A DNA stretch of 48,159 bases, taken from positions 1-48,159 of the forward strand of contig DATFDL010000068.1 in assembly GCA_035252155.1 (NCBI GenBank), written 5' to 3'. Origin of the DNA: JAICLL01 sp035252155 (GTDB taxonomy: Bacteria > Planctomycetota > Planctomycetia > Pirellulales > JAICIG01). Under the pieces are notes generated by a model. It saw only the letters and a program-made list of their open reading frames with translations. It was not told the origin of the DNA and did not search any database. Below, piece after piece: positions 16,482-27,900 of the stretch (its first letter is position 1; each line of letters begins with the position of its first letter). Made by a program: the position numbers and the translations under genes.

Positions 16482-17057
16482 ATGAGCACGGTGGCGGAAA
16501 GCCCATTTACGATCGGGCAAAGCTCTCGGCAGGCGGCCGAAGACCTCTTGCCGCTGCTGTACGACGAGTTGCGGCGGCTGGCGGCGCAGAAAATGGCCGC
16601 CGAACGACCGGGACAGACGCTCGAAGCCACGGCATTGGTCCACGAGGCGTATCTGCGCCTGGTCGATAACGATCATCCCCAGCTTTGGAATAGCCGGGGG
16701 CATTTTTTCGCCGCCGCCGCCGAGGCCATGCGGCGGATTCTCGTCGAGCGAGCGCGGCACAAACGCACGCTCAAAGCCGGCGGCGATTGGCACCGGGTCG
16801 AATTGGTCGATCTTGCCCTGGCCGCGGCCGGTCCCGATCTCGATCTGATCGCTTTAAGCGACGCCCTGGACAGGCTCGAAGCCCAGGACCATCGCGCGGC
16901 CCAGGTGGTCAAGCTCCGCTTTTTCGCCGGGCTGACCATCGAAGCGGCGGCCGAGATGCTGGGCATCGCCACTTCGACGGCCGACAGCGATTGGGCCTAT
17001 GCGCGAAGCTGGCTTCGGCTGGAGTTGGAAGGAGTTAGCCCAAAGACGGGTCTGTAG
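16482..17057 (+). CDS. ECF sigma factor, kinase-associated type
   Basis: The product has 191 residues from ATG 16482, preceded by GAGGA six bases upstream. Region 2 spans about residues 20-90 (PLLYDELRRLAAQKMAAERP; ALVHEAYLRLVD; RGHFFAAAAEAMRRILVERA). Region 4 lies near 125-185, with a helix-turn-helix reading GLTIEAAAEMLGIATSTADS. It belongs to the ECF class (PF07638-like) that planctomycetes pair with Ser/Thr kinases. The kinase gene follows in the same direction after 145 bases, so the kinase probably controls this factor by phosphorylation or the two form one output unit; no anti-sigma factor is visible. Confidence 0.92.
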   Translation: MSTVAESPFTIGQSSRQAAEDLLPLLYDELRRLAAQKMAAERPGQTLEATALVHEAYLRLVDNDHPQLWNSRGHFFAAAAEAMRRILVERARHKRTLKAGGDWHRVELVDLALAAAGPDLDLIALSDALDRLEAQDHRAAQVVKLRFFAGLTIEAAAEMLGIATSTADSDWAYARSWLRLELEGVSPKTGL

Positions 17058-17134
17058 GGAACGCCCTCTGTGGCGTTCCGTGGGGGCGGATCGGCGTCGA
17101 TCCACCCTTCCCGGAACGCCACAGAGGGCGTTCC
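17058..17134. repeat. Inverted repeat between ECF sigma factor and kinase
   Basis: GGAACGCCCTCTGTGGCGTT plus CCG (17058-17080) and its exact inverse (17112-17134) form a 23-bp stem with a 31-base loop. It begins right after the sigma factor stop codon and could damp readthrough into the kinase gene. No T-run follows. Confidence 0.88.
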
Positions 17135-17202
17135 TTTCAGATTCATTCGATTGCCATCACATCGGGGAATTCCTGGTTGTTTTTCGCACTGGAAGGTAGG
17201 TC

Positions 17203-20200
17203 ATGCCAATCATCCCTTCCGCAGCGCCGTCCAGCCAGTGCCTTCGTCCGATGCCCGACCTCGACGAACGAGCCATCTTTGATGCCGCGCGGCAGATCGA
17301 GGCGCCCGAAGCGCGCGTTGCCTACCTGAAGCAGGCGTGCGCTGGCAACCGCCGTCTGCTGTTGCGCATCGAGCAACTGCTGCGCGTCCATGATGACGAT
17401 GAAATGTTTTTGCGCTCGCCGGCCGTGCCGCTGCCGCTCTTGGTCGCCGAAGACACTCCCGGCGCGCAAATCGGTCCTTACAAGCTCGTCGAGAAAATCG
17501 GCGAAGGCGGCTTCGGCATGGTCTACGTGGCCGAGCAGCTCCAGCCGGTGCGGCGGCTGGTGGCATTAAAGATCGTCAAGCCGGGCATGGACACGCGGCA
17601 AGTCGTCGCCCGCTTCGAAGCCGAACGGCAGGCGCTGGCGATGATGGACCATCCGAATATCGCCCGTGTGTTCGACGGCGGCGCCACGCCCGCGGGACGG
17701 CCCTTTTTCGCGATGGAGTTGGTCAAGGGCGTGCCGATCACGCGCTATTGCGACGAACAGCAACTCTCGCCGCGCGACCGCTTGTCTCTGTTCCTCGCGG
17801 TGTGCAACGCGGTACAGCACGCTCATCAAAAAGGAATCATTCACCGCGACCTGAAACCAAGCAACGTGCTGGTGGCCGCCTACGATGGCCAGCCCGTGCC
17901 CAAAATCATCGACTTCGGCGTGGCCAAGGCGCTCGGCGAGCGATTGACCGAGCGGACGCTCGTGACCAGCTTCGGCGGCATCATCGGCACGCTGGAGTAC
18001 ATGAGTCCCGAGCAGGCCGAGTTCAACGCCCGCGACGTCGACACGCGGGCCGACATCTACAGCCTTGGGGTGCTGCTGTACGAACTGGTGACGGGCACGA
18101 CGCCCTTGACTCGCGAGCGCCTCAAACAAGCAGCCATTACCGAGGCCCTTCAATTGATTCGCGAGGAGGAACCACCGAGGCCGAGCACGCGCCTGAGCGA
18201 GTCGCGCCACGCACGGACGACGATCTCGGCACAGGCGAAGATCGAGCCAGAGAGGCTGGCCCGCGAGCTGCGCGGCGATCTCGATTGGATTGTCATGAAG
18301 GCGCTCGATAAAGATCGCGACCGGCGCTATCAAACGGCCAACGGTCTGGCACGCGACATCGAACGTTACCTGAACGACGAAGCCGTGGCCGCCCGTCCGC
18401 CGTCGACGGTTTACAAGCTCCGCAAATTCGCCCGCAAGAATCGCAAGCTCCTGTCGGCTGCCGTTGCCTTTGTAGCGCTGTTGAGCACGGCCACCGTAGT
18501 AAGCGCCTGGCTGGCCTACCGAGCGACGCTGGCTGAATGGGAAACCGGTCGTGAGCGCGACCGGGCCGAAGACGAGGCCGAGCGGGCATTGCTCGCCGAA
18601 CGCTCGACAGCTCGTGAGCGCGACCGGGCCGAGGCGGAAGCCAAGCGGGCGCAGAGACACGTCTACGATGCTCACCTGAACCTGGCCCAGAATGCCTGGG
18701 ACGACAAGCGGCTGGGAAGGTTGGTGGCACTGCTCGACGAGCATCGCCCCCAAGAGACCGACGACGATCTGCGAGGCTTTGAATGGTTTTACTGGCACCG
18801 CCTTGTGGATATCCCGCTGCTGAGCCTGAACGACCACCAAGACACCGTAACCTGCGTGGCGTACAGTGCCGATGGCGAACGATTGGCGTCGGCCAGCTAC
18901 GACGGCACCGCGAAGATCTGGGACGTTCAGGGCGGCCGTGTGTTGCATACGTTGCGTGGCCACGGCGATCAAGTGACCGGAGCGGCCTTTAGTCCTGACG
19001 GCAAGCACCTCGCGACCACCAGCGCCGACCGAACGGCAAAAATCTGGGACGCCGCGACCGGATCCGAACTCTTCACCTTAAAGTGCCATGCCAACCGGGT
19101 AACGAGCGTCACATTCAGTCCCGACGGAAAATCATTGGCAACAGCGAGCTACGACGGCACTGTCAAACGATGGAACCTCGCCGATGGCAGCGAGCTGCGC
19201 CCCCTCGAGGCCCATGCCGATTTGGTGCACGCAATCACCTTCAGTCGCGATGGAAGGCGCTTTGCGTCGGCGAGCAAGGATCTGACCGTGAAAATCTGGG
19301 ACACAGCCAGTTGGGCCGAACCGTTGACGCTACGGGGCCACACGAACGAAGTGGTCGGCATCGCGTTCAGTCCCGATGGCGAGCGCGTGGCGTCCGCGAG
19401 CCACGACCGCACAGTCAAGCTGTGGACGCTCGCCACCGCCACGAACGACCGAACCTTGATCGGTCACACCGAGCGGGTCTACGGCGTGGCATTCAGCCCG
19501 GACGGCCGACGTGTGGCCTCGTCGAGCTTCGACCAGACGGTGCGACTCTGGGACGCCGCCAGCGGTGAGGAGCTGGCCACGCTGAAGGCCCACACGGGAT
19601 GGGTGCCATTCGTCACGTTCAGCCCCGATGGGGGCCGCCTTGCCTCCGCCAGCGCCGACCAGACGGTAAAAGTTTGGGACGCCTTCGCTGGTCAGGGAGA
19701 AGTGCTCCCGATGCGACAGACAAAGCTGTTTCCGCAGGGGCGTCGCGTTGCTTTCAGCCCCGATGGCGACTTGCTGGCGTCGACGTCGGACGACTCTCGA
19801 ATCGTGCTTTGGGACACGCGCAGTGGGCTGAAGATCGGCACCCTGGCGGGACATCAGGGGAGTGTTTACGCGATCGCATTTAGTCCCGATGGCCAACGGC
19901 TGGCGTCGGCCAGCATGGATCAAACGGTCATGCTGTGGGACGTCGACAGTCGGCGACAGCTTTGCACGTGGTACGCACCCCAGGGCGCGGTCGGGGCGGT
20001 GGCATTCAGTCCCGATGGGCGTTGGCTGGCGTCAGGCGGCGACCAACATAGCGTGCGCGTTTGGCAGGCAGTCGGCGGCGCCGAAGAAGTGACACTGCGT
20101 GGCCACCAGGCGTTGGTGACCGGCTTGGCGTTCAGCCCAGACGGCAAACGGCTGGCGTCAGCCAGCCACGACTTGACCGTCAAGATTTGGAACCTGGAGA

Positions 20201-20757
20201 CCGGCAGCCTGGTGCATAGCCTCGTGGGTCACTCCGCCGGAGCTACGGGTGTCGCGTGCGTATCGTTCAGTCCCCGCGGAGAGCGGATCGCATCGGCCGG
20301 GGCCGACCAGATGGTAAGAATCTGGGATGCGGCGACCGGTCAGGAACTGCGTGCGTTGAAAGGCCACATCGATTGGGTCTCGAGTGTGGCCTTCAGCCCT
20401 GCCGGCGACCGGCTGGCATCCGCCAGCGCCGACAAAACCATCAAGCTCTGGGACCTGGCCAGCGGAGAGGAGACGCTCACGCTGCGAGGCGGGTCTGAAA
20501 AGCTCATGTCCGTGGCGTTCAGCCGCGATGGCTGGCGTTTGGCCGGCGCCGACTTCGACGGCCGGATCTGGTTGTGGGATGCACGGCCGTGGACGCCGCA
20601 GCTCCGCAGCGAGCAGCAAGCTCGAGGCGTGATCGAGCGGCTGTTCGCAAATCAGCCGTCCAAGGCCGACGCCATGTTACAAATCGAGCGGGACGATGCC
20701 ATTCCAGCCGACGTAAGGCAAATGGCCTTGGACCTAGTTGAGCGGTGGGAGCCGTGA
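17203..20757 (+). CDS. Membrane Ser/Thr protein kinase with 14 WD40 repeats
   Basis: The product has 1184 residues from ATG 17203, preceded by GGAAGGTAGG. The kinase domain covers about residues 85-390: P-loop GEGGFGMVY near 99, VALK lysine near 122, catalytic HRDLKPSN near 214, DFGVAK near 237 and the activation segment ending GTLEYMSPEQ. A transmembrane helix lies near 417-441 (LLSAAVAFVALLSTATVVSA), then a charged coiled coil with two copies of RERDRAE. From about 540 to 1130 I count 14 WD40 repeats (FSPDG...LASAS.D.TVK.WD), enough for two seven-bladed propellers, predicted to lie outside the cytoplasm. The C-terminal 50 residues are helical. Family knowledge: planctomycete Hanks-type kinases of this shape are sensors whose ligands are unknown. 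It is paired with the ECF sigma factor upstream. Confidence 0.95.
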   Translation: MPIIPSAAPSSQCLRPMPDLDERAIFDAARQIEAPEARVAYLKQACAGNRRLLLRIEQLLRVHDDDEMFLRSPAVPLPLLVAEDTPGAQIGPYKLVEKIGEGGFGMVYVAEQLQPVRRLVALKIVKPGMDTRQVVARFEAERQALAMMDHPNIARVFDGGATPAGRPFFAMELVKGVPITRYCDEQQLSPRDRLSLFLAVCNAVQHAHQKGIIHRDLKPSNVLVAAYDGQPVPKIIDFGVAKALGERLTERTLVTSFGGIIGTLEYMSPEQAEFNARDVDTRADIYSLGVLLYELVTGTTPLTRERLKQAAITEALQLIREEEPPRPSTRLSESRHARTTISAQAKIEPERLARELRGDLDWIVMKALDKDRDRRYQTANGLARDIERYLNDEAVAARPPSTVYKLRKFARKNRKLLSAAVAFVALLSTATVVSAWLAYRATLAEWETGRERDRAEDEAERALLAERSTARERDRAEAEAKRAQRHVYDAHLNLAQNAWDDKRLGRLVALLDEHRPQETDDDLRGFEWFYWHRLVDIPLLSLNDHQDTVTCVAYSADGERLASASYDGTAKIWDVQGGRVLHTLRGHGDQVTGAAFSPDGKHLATTSADRTAKIWDAATGSELFTLKCHANRVTSVTFSPDGKSLATASYDGTVKRWNLADGSELRPLEAHADLVHAITFSRDGRRFASASKDLTVKIWDTASWAEPLTLRGHTNEVVGIAFSPDGERVASASHDRTVKLWTLATATNDRTLIGHTERVYGVAFSPDGRRVASSSFDQTVRLWDAASGEELATLKAHTGWVPFVTFSPDGGRLASASADQTVKVWDAFAGQGEVLPMRQTKLFPQGRRVAFSPDGDLLASTSDDSRIVLWDTRSGLKIGTLAGHQGSVYAIAFSPDGQRLASASMDQTVMLWDVDSRRQLCTWYAPQGAVGAVAFSPDGRWLASGGDQHSVRVWQAVGGAEEVTLRGHQALVTGLAFSPDGKRLASASHDLTVKIWNLETGSLVHSLVGHSAGATGVACVSFSPRGERIASAGADQMVRIWDAATGQELRALKGHIDWVSSVAFSPAGDRLASASADKTIKLWDLASGEETLTLRGGSEKLMSVAFSRDGWRLAGADFDGRIWLWDARPWTPQLRSEQQARGVIERLFANQPSKADAMLQIERDDAIPADVRQMALDLVERWEP

Positions 20758-20777
20758 ACCAGGGCAGGGTTGGACAT

Positions 20778-20792
20778 GCTCGCGGAGCGAGC
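20778..20792. repeat. Small hairpin between convergent genes
   Basis: GCTCG and CGAGC form a 5-bp stem around CGGAG in the 49-base gap between the kinase and the YWTD gene. It may help stop transcription from both sides. Confidence 0.4.
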
Positions 20793-20806
20793 GCCCGCCC
20801 ACCAGC

Positions 20807-21835
20807 CTAGGACGGAGGGACGGACGTAGGTCCCTTACTTCCTCCCTTCCTCCGTTCCTGCTCCTTGGGCGGCAGAATAACGAGCGTGGCCCACTGCTGG
20901 GTCTTATCGGAAACCAGAACAGCGATGCCGCTGCCGTCGAGGTTCGCCCGACAAATCTTGCCCGTTTCGGTCCAGTAGATTTTGCGATTGTCCGTATCGA
21001 GGGCCAGGCCGTCCAGGCCGACGCGGCCGGTGACGATCGTCGTTTGGCCCTGCCCGTCGAGGCCGCTGCGGACGATGTTGCCCGGATCGACGTCGGCCCA
21101 ATAGATCTGCTGTTCGACCGTATCGACCACGATTCCGAAGCGCCGCGCGCGGGTCGCAACGACGTCCGTCAACTCCAAGCCGTTGTCGAGTCTCGCGCGC
21201 TGGACCGGGCCGCCGCGCCCGCTGTGCGACCAATAAAGGAAACGCTTTTCCAGGTCGATAGCCAGCTCGTCGGGTGTGATCAAACCTCTCACAAAATCCT
21301 TCATGCCGGTGCCGTCGAGATTGCACTGTAAAATCTTATGTCCGGCGAGACTCGAAATGTAAAGCTTCTCCGATTTCGGGTCGAGGACGACATCGCCGGT
21401 GTGAGTGAGGCCGGCCACAAGCTCGGTGATTTCGGTTCCGTCGAGATTTGCACGAAATAGCTTGCCGGAGCTGGACGTCGTGAAATAGAGTTTGCCATGC
21501 TTGGCGTCGACTGCCAAGCCGTCGGTTTCTTTCATCTCGACGACGAGTGTCACTTCGCTGCCATCACACACGGCGCGATAAATGCCTTGGGACCGGTCGG
21601 TCCAGTACATGAGCCCCACCGAGTCGCCGGCAGGCTGGTTTTCGGGCGGTTCGGCCGCCGCCGCATTCCACCCGACTCCAAGGCTTAACATGAGACAAGC
21701 GGTACAGACAGCCCCGAAGGCGGCGACAAGCGGCCGCCGCACGCCACCCCGCTCGGCCAGATCAGGTTTGTCATCGCCGTGCATGAGCCGTGGCTTTCGA
21801 GCTGTGGATCTTTTTTTAAGACGGCAGTTCATCAT
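20807..21835 (-). CDS. Exported YWTD-type beta-propeller protein
   Basis: The product has 342 residues. Two consecutive ATGs (21835, 21832) follow GACGAGG; ATG 21784 is a weaker alternative. Residues about 36-61 form a hydrophobic segment ending WNAAAAE, a signal peptide with a long basic front. The rest carries about seven repeats of the LDL-receptor class B kind (MYWTDRSQGIYRA; LYFTTSSSGKLFRANLDGTE; IYWADVDPGNIVRSGLDGQG; IYWTETGKICRANLDGSG), which fold into one six-bladed propeller in known structures. It is probably a periplasmic or surface binding protein. It is divergent from the first giant gene with 140 bases between them, and convergent with the kinase. Confidence 0.9.
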   Translation of the reverse strand: MMNCRLKKRSTARKPRLMHGDDKPDLAERGGVRRPLVAAFGAVCTACLMLSLGVGWNAAAAEPPENQPAGDSVGLMYWTDRSQGIYRAVCDGSEVTLVVEMKETDGLAVDAKHGKLYFTTSSSGKLFRANLDGTEITELVAGLTHTGDVVLDPKSEKLYISSLAGHKILQCNLDGTGMKDFVRGLITPDELAIDLEKRFLYWSHSGRGGPVQRARLDNGLELTDVVATRARRFGIVVDTVEQQIYWADVDPGNIVRSGLDGQGQTTIVTGRVGLDGLALDTDNRKIYWTETGKICRANLDGSGIAVLVSDKTQQWATLVILPPKEQERRKGGSKGPTSVPPS

Positions 21836-21964
21836 AACCTCGTCCGGGCGATTGCGCCACGACGGGTTCTAAGAGTTTCTTTTCAAAAAAATCCATCGGG
21901 GAGATTCTCGCCGCTTTTCGCACTGTAGTAGGGCGAGTTTCAGACTCACTGCGCCTTACGGCAA

Positions 21965-21971
21965 GGGGGAG
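21965..21971 (+). promoter_or_regulatory. Ribosome binding site of giant gene 1
   Basis: GGGGGAG lies four bases before ATG 21976. It fixes this start, which also begins the conserved N-terminal motif shared with giant gene 2. Confidence 0.65.
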
Positions 21972-21975
21972 CGGT

Positions 21976-24900
21976 ATGTCGCTCGATGCCATTCTCGATC
22001 ATTTGGCCGGCCAGCCGGTTATCTCGCGGCGGAAAAAGCGGCGTCGCCCGACCCGTTTTCATGTGGAAGGGCTCGAAGACCGCGCGATGCTCAATGGCTG
22101 GACGGTTACCAGCGCCGATGGCGGCACGGGGCCCGGCACTCTGTTCGACGCCATCGAGCGCGCTGACGCTCCGGCGGAAGAAAGTGACCCCAACCCGTTC
22201 GTCATCAGCTTCGCCATCCCTGGGTCTGGCTTGCAAACGATCTCACTGAGCGAGTCGCTGCCTGAGATAACCCACCCCACGACGATCGATGGCGCGACCG
22301 AAGCCGAGTTTCAAAGCATCAGCTCGCCGACCCCCCTCATCGACATCGACGGGAGCCAGTTCGGCGCCACAGAGCAAGTCAACGGGCTTTATTTCACGGT
22401 CGGCGGCAACATCGTTAAGGACTTGATCATCAATAACTTTCGCGGCGCCAACGGCTTCAACGGATTCGGTATCGTTCTCGACGGCACGAACGACACCACT
22501 CACGGTCACGCCTTTCCGAACAACACCATCGAAGGGAACTTCATCGGCACCGATCCCACGGGCACTCTTGCGGCGCCGAACTTTGGCGGGATTCTCATTG
22601 CGAATTCGTCGTACAACCTCATCGGCGGCCTGAATTCCGATGGGCAACTGACCAACGGCAATCTCATTTCGGGCAATCTCGGTCAAGGCGTCGGTTTCTA
22701 CAACGGCGTCGACAGTCATAACTACATCGAAGGAAACTACATCGGCACAGACATTACCGGCCTGAAACCGATCGCAAACGCTCCCGCCTCCGGTGACGGC
22801 GTTTTCATGGAAAGCGTGGCGGCTTTCGAGAACATCTCCAACAATTTCATCGGGGATTTCGACCCCAACGAAAACCAGATTGATCCCAACGGTCTCAATG
22901 TCATCGCCGGCAACCCGCGCAATGGCGTCTATGTCGTCGGCGGAACGTTCAACTCGATTTCGGGCAATTACATCGGTGTTGGGTCAGACGGCGCAACGCG
23001 CGTCGCAAACGGCGCAGATGGGGTACTCCTGGAAGACGCCAGCGGAAATACCGTCGGCGGTACGACGGCCGGTTCCGGGAACGTCATTTCAGGCAATCTG
23101 CTCAACGGCATTAGCATCGCCGCCGTTCCAACGACCGAGTACGGCCTGGCCATACCGGTTTCGCAGCAGAGCGCCTCCGCCAATACCATCGCCGGCAACT
23201 TGATTGGCACCGATGTGACCGGCAAGATTGCCGTGCCCAATGGCGATCCGAGCGCGACCGGCAAGGGTCACGGCGAGGGAATTTTGCTGAAAAACGAGGC
23301 CACCGATCCTTCGGTTCTCGTCACCGGCAACGTCATCAGCGGCTTCGCCAATGGGCACAATGTGATTTCCGGAAATTGGGATGACGGCATCCTCATGGCC
23401 GGACCGAATGTGACGAACAATACCGTAACCGGCAACTACATTGGCACCGATATCACCGGCCAGCATCCGCTCGAAAACAGCAACTTTGGCGTCGAGTTGA
23501 CCGCGATCCCCGGCCAAAAAGGCGCGCCGTCGGGGAACTTCATCGGCACGACAGACGTTAACGGCCGCAATGTGATTTCGGGTAACGGCACCCCAGCTCA
23601 GAACGGCGCGCCGGCCATTGGCGGCGGCGTCCGCATAGCGAACGGCGCCATCGGCAACACGGTTGGAAACAATTTGATCGGCACGGACTCCAGCGGGAAG
23701 AAATTCCTCCCCAACGACGGTGACGGCGTCAATATCTCGGCCGCGAATTTCAACTTCATCGGTGGCGATACGCCTCCTGGCGGGAACGTGATTAGTGGCA
23801 ACGACGGCAACGGCATTTCCATTGTCAACGGCTCCAGCGGCAACCAGGTGCGCGGCAATCTGATCGGCACCGACTTCTCCAGTCTATTCCTGCCCAACGC
23901 CGACGGCGTTTTCATTTCACATGCCAATGGTAACACCATCGGCGGCGACTCGCTGGGCGACGAAAACGTGATTGGCGGCAATGAAGGCAACGGCGTAACC
24001 ATTGCCAATGCGTCGGGAAATTACGTCGAGGAAAACTTCATTGGCGTTAATTTCGCGCAAACCACACCATTGCCGAACCAGGATGGAATTGCACTGATCG
24101 GGGCCACCGGCAACTACATCGGAAACGTCGGGACGGTAAACGGTCAGCAGGTCGGTTTGGGCAACGTCATTTCGGAAAACTTCAAGGCGGGCATTGCCTT
24201 CTCAGCCCAGGCCGGCTCGAACTACGTCCTCGGCAATATGATCGGCACCGACGAGACCGGAACACGCAACCTGGGCAACGGCGCTTCCGGCATATTGATC
24301 ACCGACTCGTCGTCGAATCACGTCGGCGGAACCACAGACGCCGCGCGCAACTTCATCGGCTTCAACGGCGCGAACGGAATCGATATCGAAAGTGACCAAG
24401 TCGTTGGCCAATCGTCGTTGAACGTGATCGAAGGCGACTACATCGGCATCGGACCTATCGGCAACCAGCCCGAAGCCAACGTATCCAATGGAATCTTGAT
24501 CAACAACAGTTCCTCGAATACCATCGGCAACGCGGCACTCTTCAACGTGATTTCAGAGAATGGACAGAACGGCATCGAAATCAGCGGCGACCAGTCGCAA
24601 AACAACACCATCTCCGACAGTGACATCGGAACAACCGAGGACGGCAACACCGCGGCCCCCAACGGCACCAACAATCCATTCGGCAGTGGAGTTGTCATCG
24701 AGAACGGGGCCTCCCTGAACAACATCGGTGGCAACACCATTTCGGGAAACCAGGTTTTTGGGATCTTCATCACCGACGCTGGGGAAAAAAACTCCGTCAC
24801 GAACAACTCCATCGGAACCAATGCCGACGGCAGCGAAAAGCTGAATGGCGCGACGACGCAATATACCGGTGTGGCCGTCGACAATAGCCCTGCCACGACG

Positions 24901-27900
24901 ATCGGCGGCCCTTCACTCGCTGACGGAGGGAACCTCATCTCCGGCAACTCGAACGACGGCGTCTTCGTCGATGGCCCTCTGTCCGCGGGAACGGTCATCG
25001 CCAGCAACTATATCGGCACGGACGCCGGCGCCACCCTGCAGATCGGCAACAGCTTTGGCATTTACCTCGCTGCCTTCGTGCTAAGGGCCGGCCCGCCGAC
25101 TGACATCACCGTCGACGGCAACACGATCGCTTGGAACCTCAAAGGAGGCATCTGGCTGGGCGGAGGCACCAGTGGCGATCACATCATAAATAACGATATC
25201 GGGACGAACTCCACCGAAACGGCCGTGTTGCCCAATGATGGCTTTGGAATCAAGGTCGACAGTTCGCCCGGCAACTTCATTGGCGAGCAGGGCGCCGGCA
25301 ACACGATCGCAAACACGGTAGAGGATCCCAATCAGAAGATCACGGCCGACGGCAACGGTGATGGGCTTTGGATCACCGGTCAGGCATCCAGCGGTAACGA
25401 CGTCGCCGACAACTTGGTCCTTGGTAACGCCTTTAACGGCATCGAGATCGCTAGTGGAGCATCGGAAAACAAAATCGGAAACACGCAAAGAAATATCGTC
25501 GTTGCCAACTTCAACGGCATCGTCATCACCGACAGCGGCACGCAGGACAACATGGTGGAAAATAATGAAATCGGCATTGGCGACAACGGCGCGGCAAAGC
25601 GAAACACCAGCGACGGCATTTTGGTGGGAGCCGGCGCCTCGTACAACATTATCGGCGCCGCGCAGTCGGGCGGCGTAGTAAGCAACATCATTTCCGCCAA
25701 TGGCTTTGCCGGCATTGAAATCAGCGGGCAAACGACGACCGACAATACTGTCCTCGGCAATGCCATCGGCACCGATCTGAACGGTCACTTTCAAAAGGGC
25801 CAACCATTTGGAAACGTTCAGTACGGTATTTACGTGTCGGCGCCGGAAAACATGATCGGCGGCGCGCTGGACGACAACGGCAGCTCGGCCATCGACCCAG
25901 GTAATTTCGTCGTCGGAAGCGCGTACGGGATCGTGCTGGACGGCCCAAATTCCACGCGAAACCGTGTAGAAGGCAACGTCGTCCGCAACAACTCCGCGAG
26001 CGGCGTCCTTGTTACGGACGGCGCCTCGCTCAACAACATCGGTGGACCAAACGAAGACTTCCAAAACGTGATTCACGACAACGGAGCGGCCGGCGTATAC
26101 GTCGCGGCGGGGTCCGGCAACTCGATTAAACACAACAGCATCTTCGAGAATGCGATGTTAGGCATCCACTTGGATCCAGGCGCCAATGCGGACGCGCCTG
26201 CGCCGTTCCTTTCATTGGCCACGACCAGTCGCATCGCCGGATGGCTTGAGGGAGCAGCGCCCGACACGAGCTACACGCTCGAATTCTTCTGGGGTGCCTC
26301 CTCTCAACACCCCGACGGCTCTGAGGACGATGATGCCGATCGTTTCCTTCCGACGGTTGGAACGAGCACTTCCAGCAGCGAATCGATAGGGTCCGTACAG
26401 GTAAAGACCAACGGATCAGGAGCTGCGATCTTTGATCTTACGTACGACAAAAGCGTGGACCTCGGCACCTTTATTCGCGCCACTGCCACCGATTCCAGCG
26501 AAAACACGTCGCAGTTTTCCAATGCCGTGGCCATCGGCGCCGATAAAAATGGCGACGGCGTGCCCGACAGCGCGCAGAACGGCAACGTGCAGAACGGCAA
26601 CAGCGAAATCGCGAGCAACATCTCATTTCCAGACGCGTTGAATCCCGGCGATCCTTCGCACGGCGTCCCTCCCGCCTTCATCACGCTCCAAGCGGACCCG
26701 GGATTGACTTTCCGAGACGTCTGGTCGACGCCAGACCCCGACCCCGATCACCAAAATGGTCCACCCGCGAACACGCAATTTCCATTCGGTTTTGTCTCTT
26801 TCGTCCTCACCGGAGTTCCCACGCCGGCCGCCCCCTTCGTCGTCACGATGACGCTGCCGGACACCGGCATCACGCCCACCAGCTACTGGCGATACGGGCC
26901 GACGCAAAACTATGTGGTTGTTGTGGGCGGCCAGCCGACGCATCCCTCTCATTGGTACAAATGGGATTATGATCCAGTGACCGACACCGGAGCTGAGATC
27001 GACGGCGACACCGTGCGTCTGCACTTCGTCGATGGCGTACTTGGCGACGACGACCTGGCCGAGAATGGCATCATCGTCGACGCCGGCGCACCCGGCTTTC
27101 CCGATCCCTACACTGTCACCACTATGGCCGACAGCGGGCCGGGCTCGCTGCGGCAGGCGATTCTCAATGCCGACGCTAATCCGTTCAATACCATCACGTT
27201 CGATCTGCCCGGATCGGGACCACAAACGATCCAGCTTCTGTCGCCCTTGCCGGCGATCACGGCCGGCGTGACGATCGACGGCTCCACGCAACCCGGTTTC
27301 GCAGACACGCCGCTGGTCGTGCTCGACGGCAGCCAGGCGGGCGCCGGCGCCGACGGGCTTACGGTCGCCAACGGGAACGCGACGATTCAGGACCTCGTCA
27401 TCAAGCAGTTCTCGGGCGACGGCATCCATGTGCTCAGCGGCGGCTCGGCCCTGATCGTCGGCAACTACATCGGCACCGACCCGACCGGAAAGCTCGCCCA
27501 AGGAAACGGTCGCTACGGGGTCGAAGTTGAGAAAGTCACCAAAGACCCTGATAACGACGGCGATGACGACTTCGAGGCGGACGACGACGATAGCGACAAT
27601 GACGGAACGGCTTCGGGCCAGTCGAGCACCATCGATGGCGGCAACGTCATCTCGGCGAACCACGCGGGCGGCATCTTCATTCACGGCGCCCTCGCCAACG
27701 ATAACCAGATCACAAACAACTTCATCGGCACGCAGGCCGACGGCCTTAGCCCGCTCGCAAACGGTGGCCCCGGAGTCGTCATCGACGGGGGATCGAACTT
27801 CAACACAATTGGCTCTGAACCGGGCAGCGGTAACACGATTGCCTACAATGCCGGCCCAGGCATCACGATCGGGCAAGGCATTGGTAATTTCATTGAGTCG

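Noticed and set aside
17566..19008. A 480-residue minus-strand open frame opposite the kinase
   Set aside because: Antisense shadow of the kinase domain and first WD40 repeats.
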